Origin: Pseudaminobacter soli (ex Li et al. 2025)
Lineage (GTDB): Bacteria; Pseudomonadota; Alphaproteobacteria; Rhizobiales; Rhizobiaceae
Assembly: GCF_003012705.1 (NCBI RefSeq)
Contig: NZ_PXYL01000004.1
Span: forward strand, 310,001-374,000
DNA: 64,000 nt
Direction of reading: 5' to 3'
The notes below the pieces were generated by a model. It did not search any database. It saw only the letters and a list, made by a program, of their open reading frames with translations, and was not told the DNA's origin. A program made the position numbers and the translations under genes. The number at the start of each line of letters is the position of its first letter. Position 1 is the first letter of the stretch. Shown piece after piece: positions 8,595 through 16,987 of this stretch.

Positions 8595-9053
8595 ATGAAA
8601 AAGCTTTTGCTAACCGTTTGCGCAGCCGCCATGGCCGTGACCGCCATCGCTTCGAGCATGCTGGAGGCAAACGCCGCGCCGGTGATGTTCCCCAAGCTTG
8701 AGGCAGGAACGAGCGATATCCAGGAAGTGCGGGACGGACCGCGCCATTTCTATCGCCGCGGCAACGACTATTACTACAACGGCCACCGCGGTTACCGGCA
8801 CCACCGGCCGGGCTGGCGCGAGCACAATGGCTGGTGGTTCCCGCCGGCGGCTTTCATCACCGGCGCCATCATTGGCGGCGCGATCGCCAGCCAGCCGGCC
8901 CCGGCCTATCGGCCGGCTCCGGAATACCGGCCGGGCCGCAACGACCATCTGCGCTGGTGCTACGACCGCTACCGGTCCTACCGCGCCTCGGACAATACGT
9001 TCCAGCCCAATTACGGCCCGCGCCAGCAGTGCGTCTCGCCCTATATGCGCTGA
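8595..9053 (+). CDS. BA14K family secreted protein
   Basis: A 152-residue product with a signal peptide (about 1-27, ending near EANA). A Tyr/His/Gly/Arg-rich central part follows, then a Gly/Ala hydrophobic segment (AAFITGAIIGGAIAS). The C-terminal WCYDRYRSYRASDNTF..C motif defines the BA14K family of rhizobial and Brucella immunoreactive proteins. It is likely envelope-associated. A strong terminator follows at 9080. Confidence 0.9.
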   Translation: MKKLLLTVCAAAMAVTAIASSMLEANAAPVMFPKLEAGTSDIQEVRDGPRHFYRRGNDYYYNGHRGYRHHRPGWREHNGWWFPPAAFITGAIIGGAIASQPAPAYRPAPEYRPGRNDHLRWCYDRYRSYRASDNTFQPNYGPRQQCVSPYMR

Positions 9054-9079
9054 TGCAGCAGGCCAGCCTGTAGATGAAG

Positions 9080-9104
9080 GACCCCGCTTCGGCGGGGTCT
9101 TTGA
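9080..9104 (+). terminator. Rho-independent terminator of the BA14K gene
   Basis: GACCCCGC (9080-9087), loop TTCG, and GCGGGGTC (9092-9099) form a perfect 8-bp stem with a stable UUCG tetraloop. TTTGATTTT follows. It lies 26 bases after the BA14K stop codon. Confidence 0.9.
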
Positions 9105-9112
9105 TTTTGGAG

Positions 9113-9874
9113 CTACTTCTTGCGGCTCATGAAGGCGGCAAACGCCTGCTTCGCCTCGTCGGACTTCAGACGTGCGCGAAATTGCTCGCCCTCTTCGCGG
9201 ATGCGGGCGACCAGCGTCTCACGCGGCGCGCGCATCAGGTCACGCGCGATCTTGAGCGCCTGCGGCGGCTTGGCGGCAACCGCCTCGGCGGCCGTCAGCA
9301 CGGTCGCCTCAAGCACATCCTCCGCCACCACATCGTAGATCAGTCCCGCCGCCTTGGCGCGCTCGGCCGAAAAGCCCTCGCCCAGCCCCAGCATTGCAAA
9401 AGCCTGCTGCCTACCGAGGATGGCCGGCGCGAGCAGGCTGGACCCTGCCTCCGGCACCAGGCCGAGATCGACGAAAGGCGTCTTGAACACCGTGCGCGGC
9501 GTGGCAAAGGTCAGGTCGCAATGCAGGTTCAGTGTCGTGCCGATGCCGACCGCGATGCCGTCGACACCCGAAAGCAGCGGCTTTTCGCTCTGCGCGAGCG
9601 CCAGCAAAAAGTCCCACACTTCCGCTCCGCCATCGCCACCCATGGCGATCGCCATGAAGTCGGCAAGGTCGTTGCCGGCCGAGAAGGCACCCGGTACGCC
9701 GAAGAAGACATGGGCGCGGATTTCGGGATCGGCATCGCCGGACTGCAGTGCGGCAGCCATCGCCGCATACATGGCCCGGGTGATCGCATTCTTCTTGTCC
9801 GGACGGTTCATCCGGATCGTCTGCACCGCCCCGCGCCGCTCGATGATGACGTGACCGTCGGCCATCTCCGCCAT
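9113..9874 (-). CDS. Enoyl-CoA hydratase/isomerase family protein (crotonase)
   Basis: A 253-residue crotonase-fold protein. The oxyanion-hole segment is GAFSAGNDLADF and the catalytic region is VDLGLVPEAGSSLLAP, where the Glu is the likely general acid/base. It ends in SRKK. GGGGAGGAAATC before ATG 9874 sets the start; a longer frame to 9907 lacks support. It lies 22 bases after the acyl-CoA dehydrogenase gene, so the two probably work in succession in acyl-CoA degradation. The exact acyl substrate is unknown. Confidence 0.88.
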   Translation of the reverse strand: MAEMADGHVIIERRGAVQTIRMNRPDKKNAITRAMYAAMAAALQSGDADPEIRAHVFFGVPGAFSAGNDLADFMAIAMGGDGGAEVWDFLLALAQSEKPLLSGVDGIAVGIGTTLNLHCDLTFATPRTVFKTPFVDLGLVPEAGSSLLAPAILGRQQAFAMLGLGEGFSAERAKAAGLIYDVVAEDVLEATVLTAAEAVAAKPPQALKIARDLMRAPRETLVARIREEGEQFRARLKSDEAKQAFAAFMSRKK

Positions 9875-9896
9875 GATTTCCTCCCCGTTCTTCCGT

Positions 9897-11672
9897 TCAG
9901 CCTGCAATCAGCAGCTTGCCGGCAGCGCCGACGCTGGCAGATCCCTCGATGATGCTTTCCTTCAGCGGCTGCGTCTCGCCGAGGAAGTTTTCCGCAAAGA
10001 AGCGGCAGAGCAGCTGGCGCTCCTCGCTCCCGTCCGCAAGCGCGGCTCGCGCCAGATAGGCACCGCCGGCAGCGAGCGCGAACAGCCTGAGATAAGGCGT
10101 CGCGCCGGCCAGCGCCTCGTCCATTCGGCCGTCTGCCAGGAGCTTTTGCAGATAGCGAGTGGCGCTGGAAAAGTCGTCGAGCGCGTCATCCAGCTCGTTC
10201 GCGGTGCGACCGAAATCCGCCAGATTGGACGAACGGACATTGCCGACGATCTCGCCCAGCTCGGCGATATAGCCGAAGATGTGATCGCCGCCGCCCTGCG
10301 GCAGCTTGCGCGTCACCAGGTCGATCGCCTGGATGCCATTAGTGCCCTCATAGATCGGGGCTATTCGCGCGTCGCGCAGCAGTTGCGCGGCACCCGTCTC
10401 CTCGATGAAGCCCATGCCGCCATGCACCTGCACGCCGAGGGAGGCGACATCGACGCCGACATCGGTCGAAAAAGCCTTGGCGATCGGCGTCAACAGGTTG
10501 GCGCGCTCCTGCCACTGCTGGGCATCGTCGCCGCCGGCGCGGGCACGGTCGGTGGCATGTGCGCATGAATAGCAGATGGCACGGGCAGCCTGCGTCAGCG
10601 CCTTCATCGACAACAGGTTCCGCTGCACGTCAGGATGGTAGACGATGGGCGCCATGCCGTCGCCGGCGTAGCCCGGCGCCTTGCCCTGCCGACGCTCGTT
10701 GGCATAGGCCAGCGCCTTCTGGAAGGCCGCCTCGGCCACCGCCACCCCCTGGATACCGACGGCAAGGCGGGCATTGTTCATCATGGTGAACATGCAGGCC
10801 AGCCCCCGGTTCTCCTCGCCGATCAGCCAGCCGATGGCTCCCGGCTCGCGATCCTTGGCGAAGCCGTCGCCGAAGATCATGGTGCAGGTGGGCGAGGCGT
10901 GGATGCCGAGCTTGTGCTCGAGGCCCGAGCAGAACGCGTCGTTGCGAGCGCCCAGCGAGCCGTCCTCATTGACCAGGAATTTGGGCACCAGGAACAGCGA
11001 GATGCCGCGCGTGCCGGCCGGCGCATCGGGCAGCCGCGCCAGCACCAGATGCACGATGTTGTCGGTGAAATCGTGCTCGCCATAGGTAATGAAAATCTTC
11101 TGGCCGAAGATGCGGTAGGTGCCGTCGCCGGCCCGCTCGGCGCGCGTGCGCAGCGCGGCGAGGTCGGAGCCTGCCTGCGGCTCGGTCAGGTTCATGGTGC
11201 CCATCCACTCGCCCGAGACGAGCTTTTCCAGATAGATGCGCTTGAGTTCCTCCGAGGCATGCTTGTGCACCGCCTCGACCGCGCCCATGGTCAGCGTCGG
11301 GCCGATGCCGAAGGCCATTGAAGCCGAGTTCCACATCTCCAGCGCCGCGACGCCCAGCATCGCCGGCAGGCCCTGCCCGCCGAATTCCTCCGGCGCCTGC
11401 AGCGCATTCCAGCCGCCCTCGCGCCACCGCGCATAAAGCTCCGTCCAGCCCGGCGGCGTGGTCACGGCCGCGTCCTTCAGCACCGCGCCGTGGCGGTCGC
11501 CGATCTCGCGCAGCGGCGCCACCTCTTCGGATGCGAAGCGTCCGGCCTCGTGCAGGATTGCGTCGGCAAGGTCCTCGCTGAGGTCGCCGAACACGCCCTC
11601 CTCGATCGCCGGCTTCAGTCCGGCCACATGCTTGAGCGTGAACGAGATTTCCTCGACGGGTGCGCGGTACAT
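9897..11672 (-). CDS. Acyl-CoA dehydrogenase, DmdC-like long form
   Basis: A 591-residue FAD flavoprotein oxidising an acyl-CoA to the 2-enoyl-CoA. The three acyl-CoA dehydrogenase domains are present: MNLTEPQAGSDLAALRTRAE in the middle domain, and RIAPIYEGTNGIQAIDLV with the catalytic Glu in the C-terminal helical domain. An extra C-terminal helical domain of about 120 residues is characteristic of the 3-methylmercaptopropionyl-CoA dehydrogenase (DmdC) type. AGGAGG precedes ATG 11672. It is the first gene of a two-gene operon, with overlapping palindromes upstream at 11745-11768. DMSP use is not implied by the sequence alone. Confidence 0.92.
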   Translation of the reverse strand: MYRAPVEEISFTLKHVAGLKPAIEEGVFGDLSEDLADAILHEAGRFASEEVAPLREIGDRHGAVLKDAAVTTPPGWTELYARWREGGWNALQAPEEFGGQGLPAMLGVAALEMWNSASMAFGIGPTLTMGAVEAVHKHASEELKRIYLEKLVSGEWMGTMNLTEPQAGSDLAALRTRAERAGDGTYRIFGQKIFITYGEHDFTDNIVHLVLARLPDAPAGTRGISLFLVPKFLVNEDGSLGARNDAFCSGLEHKLGIHASPTCTMIFGDGFAKDREPGAIGWLIGEENRGLACMFTMMNNARLAVGIQGVAVAEAAFQKALAYANERRQGKAPGYAGDGMAPIVYHPDVQRNLLSMKALTQAARAICYSCAHATDRARAGGDDAQQWQERANLLTPIAKAFSTDVGVDVASLGVQVHGGMGFIEETGAAQLLRDARIAPIYEGTNGIQAIDLVTRKLPQGGGDHIFGYIAELGEIVGNVRSSNLADFGRTANELDDALDDFSSATRYLQKLLADGRMDEALAGATPYLRLFALAAGGAYLARAALADGSEERQLLCRFFAENFLGETQPLKESIIEGSASVGAAGKLLIAG

Positions 11673-11744
11673 CTGGCCGGTCCTCCTGATCAGGATTTGA
11701 GGTCCGTAGATTAAACGGAAATGTCTTCGGAGCGCCACTTGCTT

Positions 11745-11768
11745 TTGACGTAAACGTCAAATTTGACG
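11745..11768. promoter_or_regulatory. Overlapping TTGACG/CGTCAA palindromes upstream of the acyl-CoA dehydrogenase
   Basis: TTGACGT-AA-ACGTCAA (11745-11760) is a perfect 7-bp dyad. It overlaps CGTCAAATTTGACG (11755-11768), a perfect 14-base palindrome, giving three half-sites in tandem. The site is 73 bases upstream of the start. MerR-type regulators of branched-chain and fatty-acid degradation genes (LiuR) use a similar ACGT-centred dyad; that link is inference. No such regulator gene is adjacent. Confidence 0.6.
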
Positions 11769-12123
11769 CAGGTGTTGTACAGGGTTTCGGGCACTCCTAC
11801 CTATGGCTTGAAAGGAACCCTTGAATGCTCGCCAGACCCGAAACCCGCCCCTGAGTAGAATGCGGCACGCCGCATGGCTCGGCTGGTTTCTGGTATCATC
11901 AGGGCAACATTGTGCATGGTCCACTACTGGTCCGACCAGGGCATATTGTGCTCGCCCAAATGTTCCTTGGCGCATTTTCGCCGTCGTGAAGCCGAAGGAA
12001 CCTTGGCGACAAATGCGGCGCTGGATCCGTTCGAGCCGATGTTCGGCCGCTGAAGTCACAATTTCAGCACTTCGTTAACTATAAGAGAGCGGAACCACTG
12101 CTTACTCCGCGGGAAAACCTGCA
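11769..12123. other. Gene-free stretch with a GntR-type palindrome
   Basis: About 355 bases separate the acyl-CoA dehydrogenase promoter from the GH25 gene. The one clear item is CTGGTCCGACCAG (11927-11939), a perfect dyad of the form TGGTC-N-GACCA used by FadR/LldR-type GntR regulators. Near the GH25 start there is a TTAACTAT motif (12076-12083) resembling a CtrA half-site. A minus-strand open frame here lacks a start signal and family likeness. Confidence 0.5.
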
Positions 12124-13305
12124 TTGAACCCAATACGTCTACATCACTGTCGACGCATGCTGGCAGCGCTGGGCGCAGCGCTTGCACTGCATTTGATGCC
12201 CGCCAGCGCGTCGGATTTCTCCCAGCCGTGGAAGAACCCCGACCGCGCGCTGATCATCGACGCCTACGAGTACAATCCCATCGACTGGGACAAGCTCGTC
12301 ACCGACAAGCGCATCGTCGGCTTCATTAACAAGGCCTCGGACGGCCTTGCGCCGGCCTATTCGTGCAAGGGCGACGAAACCGAGGTGAGGCTCTGCAAGG
12401 CGCTGTGGAGGCGCCATGCGGTCACGCGCGAGCTCTACCAGACGCGCCGCGCCATGGCCAAGGCGCTGGGGCTGAAATGGGGTGCCTATCACCTCGCCCG
12501 CCCCGGCAATCCCATAGACCAGGCCAACAACTTCCTCGACTTCGCCCAACCCGGTCCCGACGACCTGATGGCCATCGACATCGAAGAGAACGACCCCAAG
12601 AAGTGGATGTCGCTGGAGGACGCCGAGCAGTTCGTGCGCCATATCCAGAGCCGCACCGGCCGCTACCCGATCCTTTACACCAATGGCAGCACGGCCCAGT
12701 ACATCGCCGAAAACCGCGGAAAATATCCGCTGCTGTCGCGCCTGCCGCTCTGGTATGCCCGTTACAAGCAGGAGATCGGCCCTCACTTCCCGAAGGGCAA
12801 CTGGCAGAGCTACACGCTCTGGCAGTTTGCCGCGCGCGCCAATTGCAACGCCAAGAGCTGTCCCTACCGCGTGCCGGGAACGCCAACCGACATCGATGTG
12901 AACGTCGCCTCGATGAACCCGGACGAGCTGCGCAGCGCCTGGCCCTTCGGCAAGCTGCACGACATACGCGAGGATCTGATCGCCAAGGCGCCGGCCGGCC
13001 GCGAGGTCGCGGCCAACGGCGACACGACCATGGCCTATGCCTCGGCCCCGCAGAGCGGGCCGCTCGCGGCACTTGAAAGCGCGCTCAGCGGAAAGCATGC
13101 CGCCAAGCCCGGCCACACGGAAGCGGAGGTCCCGCTTCCCGACCTGCTGGCCTTGCCCGAAGGCAGCCTCCTCTCCCGGTTCGGCAACTATGTGTCCTCG
13201 CTTCGGGACCGCATGGTCGAATGGTCGCTGGGCGGGCAGGAACTGCCGCCCGGGCTCGACCCGACCGTGTCGGGCGCGACGCCGCCCAAGGCGGACAGAC
13301 TTTAG
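12124..13305 (+). CDS. Secreted glycoside hydrolase family 25 (lysozyme-like muramidase)
   Basis: A 393-residue exported product. The N-terminal signal is about 1-29, ending ASAS. A GH25 barrel follows (about 40-270) with IIDAYEYNPIDWDKL at strand 1, AIDIEEND at the catalytic acidic strand and LWQFAA near the end. A low-complexity tail of about 110 residues comes next. It probably cleaves peptidoglycan in the periplasm. The start is TTG 12124, which gives a positively charged n-region; ATG 12157 would remove it. It ends 2 bases from the arsC remnant on the other strand. Confidence 0.82.
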   Translation: MNPIRLHHCRRMLAALGAALALHLMPASASDFSQPWKNPDRALIIDAYEYNPIDWDKLVTDKRIVGFINKASDGLAPAYSCKGDETEVRLCKALWRRHAVTRELYQTRRAMAKALGLKWGAYHLARPGNPIDQANNFLDFAQPGPDDLMAIDIEENDPKKWMSLEDAEQFVRHIQSRTGRYPILYTNGSTAQYIAENRGKYPLLSRLPLWYARYKQEIGPHFPKGNWQSYTLWQFAARANCNAKSCPYRVPGTPTDIDVNVASMNPDELRSAWPFGKLHDIREDLIAKAPAGREVAANGDTTMAYASAPQSGPLAALESALSGKHAAKPGHTEAEVPLPDLLALPEGSLLSRFGNYVSSLRDRMVEWSLGGQELPPGLDPTVSGATPPKADRL

Positions 13306-13307
13306 GG

Positions 13308-13719
13308 TTAGGCCTTCCGGCCGACGATCTCGCCGTCTTCCTTGGTGAAGACGCCGATATCGGGATTGGGCAGCACGTCCAGAACCTTCTCCGAAGGGCC
13401 GCGCCAGCACCGCGCCCTTTTCCGACACAACGATGGGTCGCTCGATCAGGATCGGGTGAGCGAGCATGAAGTCGATCAGCTCGTCGTCGCTCCACTTCGG
13501 ATCGGCAAGGCCGAGCTCGTCATAGGGCGTGCCCTTACGGCGCAGGAGATCGCGCGGCTTCATCTGCATCAGGCCGAGCAGTTCCACCAGCCGCTCGCGC
13601 GATGGCGGGGTCTGCAGATATTCGATGACCTCCGGTTCCTCGCCCGACGCGCGGATCATGGCCAATGCGTTGCGCGAGGTGCCGCATTTTGGATTGTGGT
13701 AGATCGTAACGGTCATCAT
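13308..13719 (-). pseudogene. arsC: arsC-type (glutaredoxin) arsenate reductase, frameshifted
   Basis: The frame begins [20 protein letters not shown], with the ArsC catalytic Cys in NPKCGTSRN, and runs normally to ERPIVVSEKGAVLARP. It then leaves the family pattern. A one-base shift at about 13394-13395 (an extra A on the plus strand in CCGAAGGG) restores the expected ending PSEKVLDVLPNPDIGVFTKE and EDGEIVGRKA, stopping at TAA 13308-13310. The gene is thus intact except for one inserted base, either a recent mutation or a read error. The unshifted frame runs on antisense through the GH25 gene. ATGATG at 13719/13716 overlaps the purD TGA. Confidence 0.8.
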
Positions 13720-14987
13720 TCCTGCTCCCGTTCGACAGCGCGCCAGCCAATATCGCGGCGGCAAAAGCCCTCCGGCCAGTCGATGACATCCACCGCCTCA
13801 TAGGCCTTGCGCTGCGCTTCTGTCACTGTCCTGCCCGTGGCGGTCACATTCAGCACGCGTCCGCCGGCGGCGACGATCTCGCCATCTTCCTCGGCCGTGC
13901 CGGCATGGAAGATTTCCACGCCCTCGGGCGCCTTGTCGAGGCCGCGGATGATCGTGCCCTTCATCGGCGTGCCCGGATAGCCCTTCGACGCCATCACCAC
14001 GGTCAGCGCGGCCTCGTCGCGCCAGCGCGCCGACATGTGCGAAAGCTGGCCGTCGGCCACGGCGTTAAGCAGAACCAGAAGATCGTCCTTCAGGCGCATC
14101 ATCAGCACCTGGCATTCGGGGTCGCCGAAGCGGACATTGTATTCGATGAGCTGCGGGCCCTTTTCATTGATCATCAGGCCGGCGAATAGGACACCCGAAA
14201 ACGGCATGCCCATCTCGGCCATGCCGCGCATTGTCGGCTCGATGATCTCGCGCATGGTGCGCTCGATCAGTTCCGGCGTCATCACCGGCGCGGGCGAATA
14301 GGCGCCCATGCCGCCGGTGTTCGGGCCGGTGTCGCCCTCGCCCACGCGTTTATGGTCCTGCGCCGTGCCGAAGGGCAGCGCGGTCTTGCCGTCGCAGAGG
14401 CAGAAGAAGCTCGCCTCCTCGCCGGTCAAGAATTCCTCGATCACCACTTCGGCGCCGGCGGCGCCGAAGCCACCTTCGAAACAAGCGTCCACGGCGTCCA
14501 GCGCTTCATCAAGCGTCATCGCCACCGTCACGCCCTTGCCGGCAGCGAGCCCGTCGGCCTTGACCACGATCGGCGCGCCCATCTTCTCGACATAGGCCCT
14601 GGCGTCGGCCGCGTTGCCGAAGCGCTCATAAGCGGCGGTGGGGATGTTGTATTTGCGGCAGAGATCCTTGGTGAAGCCTTTCGAGCCTTCTAGCTGCGCA
14701 GCCTTGGCAGAGGGGCCGAAGACGCGGATGCCCGCGGCGCGCAATTCGTCGCCGAGGCCGGCGACGAGCGGCGCTTCCGGCCCGACAACGACCAGGTCGA
14801 TGGCCTTGTCCTTGCAGAAGGCGGCAACCGCCACATGATCGTTGACGTCGAGGGCCACGATCTCCGCCTCGCGGGCAATGCCCGGATTGCCCGGCGCGGC
14901 ATAGAGCTTGGTCAGCATCGGCGAGGCCGCCAGCTTCCATGCCAGAGCATGTTCGCGGCCGCCCGAACCAATCAGAAGAACATTCAT
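13716..14987 (-). CDS. purD: Phosphoribosylamine--glycine ligase
   Basis: Joins glycine to 5-phosphoribosylamine with ATP in purine synthesis. The 423-residue product has the usual length. It begins [20 protein letters not shown] and carries the ATP-grasp segments [21 protein letters not shown] and [12 protein letters not shown], plus NVRFGDPE. Its TGA overlaps the ATG of arsC (ATGA), so the downstream gene is translationally coupled. It is divergent from ubiA. Confidence 0.97.
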   Translation of the reverse strand: MNVLLIGSGGREHALAWKLAASPMLTKLYAAPGNPGIAREAEIVALDVNDHVAVAAFCKDKAIDLVVVGPEAPLVAGLGDELRAAGIRVFGPSAKAAQLEGSKGFTKDLCRKYNIPTAAYERFGNAADARAYVEKMGAPIVVKADGLAAGKGVTVAMTLDEALDAVDACFEGGFGAAGAEVVIEEFLTGEEASFFCLCDGKTALPFGTAQDHKRVGEGDTGPNTGGMGAYSPAPVMTPELIERTMREIIEPTMRGMAEMGMPFSGVLFAGLMINEKGPQLIEYNVRFGDPECQVLMMRLKDDLLVLLNAVADGQLSHMSARWRDEAALTVVMASKGYPGTPMKGTIIRGLDKAPEGVEIFHAGTAEEDGEIVAAGGRVLNVTATGRTVTEAQRKAYEAVDVIDWPEGFCRRDIGWRAVEREQE

Positions 14988-15124
14988 GCCATCGCGCTCC
15001 CTGCTGGACCAGTCCGTTGCGGTTTCCGGTATGGCGCGCGCGCCGCGCGGTCAACCGTCAAGGCCGGTTATCAAGGATAAATCATCGTCTTGACGAGCGT
15101 TCCCACTGCTGTCACCTCAAGCAC

Positions 15125-16108
15125 ATGGAAAACATTCAGTCGAAAGAGGCGCAAGGCCGCGTTGCCGACGCGCCGAGCGGTCATTGGGTCTATCGGGTTC
15201 TACCCCGCCGGGTATGGCCCTACGCACAGCTCGCGCGCTGGGACCGGCCCATCGGCTGGATACTGCTTCTTTGGCCGTGCTGGTGGTCGGCAGCACTTGG
15301 CGCCGTCGCCTTCGGGCGGCCGGAAGACCCGCTGCTGACTCTGCTGCCAAATCCCTGGTTCCTCTTCCTGTTCCTGGTCGGCGCGATCGCCATGCGCGGC
15401 GCCGGCTGCACCTATAACGACATCGTCGACGAAAGGATCGATGCCGAGGTCGAGCGCACCCGTTCACGCCCGCTGCCGTCGGGCCAGGTCAGCCGCAAAC
15501 AGGCCTGGGCGTTCCTTGTAGCGCAGGCGCTGGTGGGGCTTGCCGTGCTGCTGCAATTCAACAGCTTCTCGATCCTGCTCGGGCTCTCCTCGCTGGTGAT
15601 CGTGGCCGCCTACCCCTTCATGAAGAGAATCACCGACTGGCCGCAATTCGTTCTCGGCCTTGCCTTTTCCTGGGGCGCGCTGATGGGCTGGGCGTCCGAG
15701 TTCGCCGATCTCGAAGCCGCGCCGATCCTGCTCTACATCGGCTCGATCATGTGGGTGATCGGCTACGACACCATCTACGCCCATCAGGACAAGGAAGACG
15801 ACGCGCTGGTGGGCGTGCGCTCCACTGCGCGCCTGTTCGGCGAAAACACCAAGATGTGGCTGGTGGGGCTCTATGGCGGCGCGCTGATCTGCTTTGCGCT
15901 CGCCTTCGCGTCCGCCGAAGTGCCGATGCCGGCGCTGGCAGGGTTGGTGGCCGCGGGCGCGCATATGGCGCGCCAGATCCGGGTGCTCGACATCAACGAC
16001 CCGGACCAGTGCCTGAAACTGTTCAAGTCGAACGGAACCGTCGGCTGGCTGATCTTCCTCGGCCTGATCGGCGGTGCTTTGTGGATCTCGCTTAAGCCGC
16101 TGGTTTGA
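15125..16108 (+). CDS. ubiA: 4-hydroxybenzoate polyprenyltransferase
   Basis: Prenylates 4-hydroxybenzoate in ubiquinone synthesis at the inner membrane. The product has 327 residues. The first Asp-rich motif NDIVDERID and the second motif DTIYAHQDKEDD bind the Mg-prenyl diphosphate. About eight hydrophobic segments are visible. ATG 15125 follows CTCAAGCAC with a weak Shine-Dalgarno. The matching polyprenyl diphosphate synthase gene is at 25669. Confidence 0.95.
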   Translation: MENIQSKEAQGRVADAPSGHWVYRVLPRRVWPYAQLARWDRPIGWILLLWPCWWSAALGAVAFGRPEDPLLTLLPNPWFLFLFLVGAIAMRGAGCTYNDIVDERIDAEVERTRSRPLPSGQVSRKQAWAFLVAQALVGLAVLLQFNSFSILLGLSSLVIVAAYPFMKRITDWPQFVLGLAFSWGALMGWASEFADLEAAPILLYIGSIMWVIGYDTIYAHQDKEDDALVGVRSTARLFGENTKMWLVGLYGGALICFALAFASAEVPMPALAGLVAAGAHMARQIRVLDINDPDQCLKLFKSNGTVGWLIFLGLIGGALWISLKPLV

Positions 16109-16208
16109 GCGAGCAGGCCGGGCAATTCGAGAATTCTCCAACGACCAACGGCCTTCGCCGCCCACAAGCTGGCCCGTGGACGGCAAAGAACCCAAGAACT
16201 TCGGTCGC

Positions 16209-16775
16209 CTATTGCCGCGCGATGATTTCCTCGCCGCCGATGACCAGTCGCAGGCCGAGATTGCCGGACTTGCGGCGCGCCTGGAAGCGCGAGCGGCGCG
16301 TGGCCGTCGGGCGGCCCTTGCGGCGGTCCTGAGACGGCATGGTCTTGATTGCCGCGCCGAGCGACTCCTCCAGCGTGCGGGCCACGCCGTCCGCTTCGAT
16401 CAGCAGCATCGGCAGGCGATAGGCTTCCGCCCAGGCGCGCCAGTCGGCAGCCACGTCTTCGAGGTTGTCGGCCACCAGCAGCGGCACCGAAAGCTGCGGG
16501 TCGTTGTGCAGCAATTCGAGCGTCACCGTGACGTTGAGCAGATTGTCCTCGATCGCCCGGGCCGCAATGCCGCGGAAAGCCGTCGCCGGCAGAACCACCG
16601 TGGCCGGCAGGCCGCTGTTCTGCAGGACGCGCCGCACCGTCGCGCCGCGCGGATCGATGCTGAAGACGACGTCGCCGAACTCGTCGCTCGTGGCGTAGCT
16701 GACCATCTGGGGCAAGCGGAACGGGTCGAGACGCATGTTGCGTCCCGCCCAGACTGGCTTCAGTCCGGTGCTCAT
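16209..16775 (-). CDS. Conserved rhizobial protein, DUF6101-like
   Basis: A 188-residue soluble protein without signal peptide or membrane segment. It begins MSTGLKPVWAGRNMRLDPFR, has a mixed alpha/beta centre, and ends in a basic stretch (SQDRRKGRPTATRRSRFQARR) followed by GNLGLRLVIGGEEIIARQ. I recognise it as resembling the DUF6101 family of Hyphomicrobiales, from memory only. AGGAAGG precedes the ATG. The function is unknown; the basic tail could bind nucleic acid. Confidence 0.7.
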   Translation of the reverse strand: MSTGLKPVWAGRNMRLDPFRLPQMVSYATSDEFGDVVFSIDPRGATVRRVLQNSGLPATVVLPATAFRGIAARAIEDNLLNVTVTLELLHNDPQLSVPLLVADNLEDVAADWRAWAEAYRLPMLLIEADGVARTLEESLGAAIKTMPSQDRRKGRPTATRRSRFQARRKSGNLGLRLVIGGEEIIARQ

Positions 16776-16987
16776 TATGTGTGCCTTCCTGTTACTCCTG
16801 AGAGCCGGTGTTCCGGTCTCTCCGAACCGGTTTTCCCGGTCTCGTTATGCGAAGGACACTAGCTCGAGCTCCTTACCGGCCCGCTTAAGAAAGTCGGTTA
16901 AATTTTGCTGATCTACCAGATGGTTATCGGATTCCGAACAGCTACAAGATGTTGTAAACCTGTCTGAAGAAGCGGTGAAGAAAGCCT

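Noticed and set aside
11757-12059. A 100-codon minus-strand ORF in the gap before the GH25 gene
   Set aside because: No start signal and no family likeness; it overlaps the palindromes that look regulatory.
12139-13300. Continuation of the arsC frame for several hundred codons beyond 13300
   Set aside because: After the frameshift it runs antisense through the GH25 gene; the true family ending is in another frame and stops at 13308.
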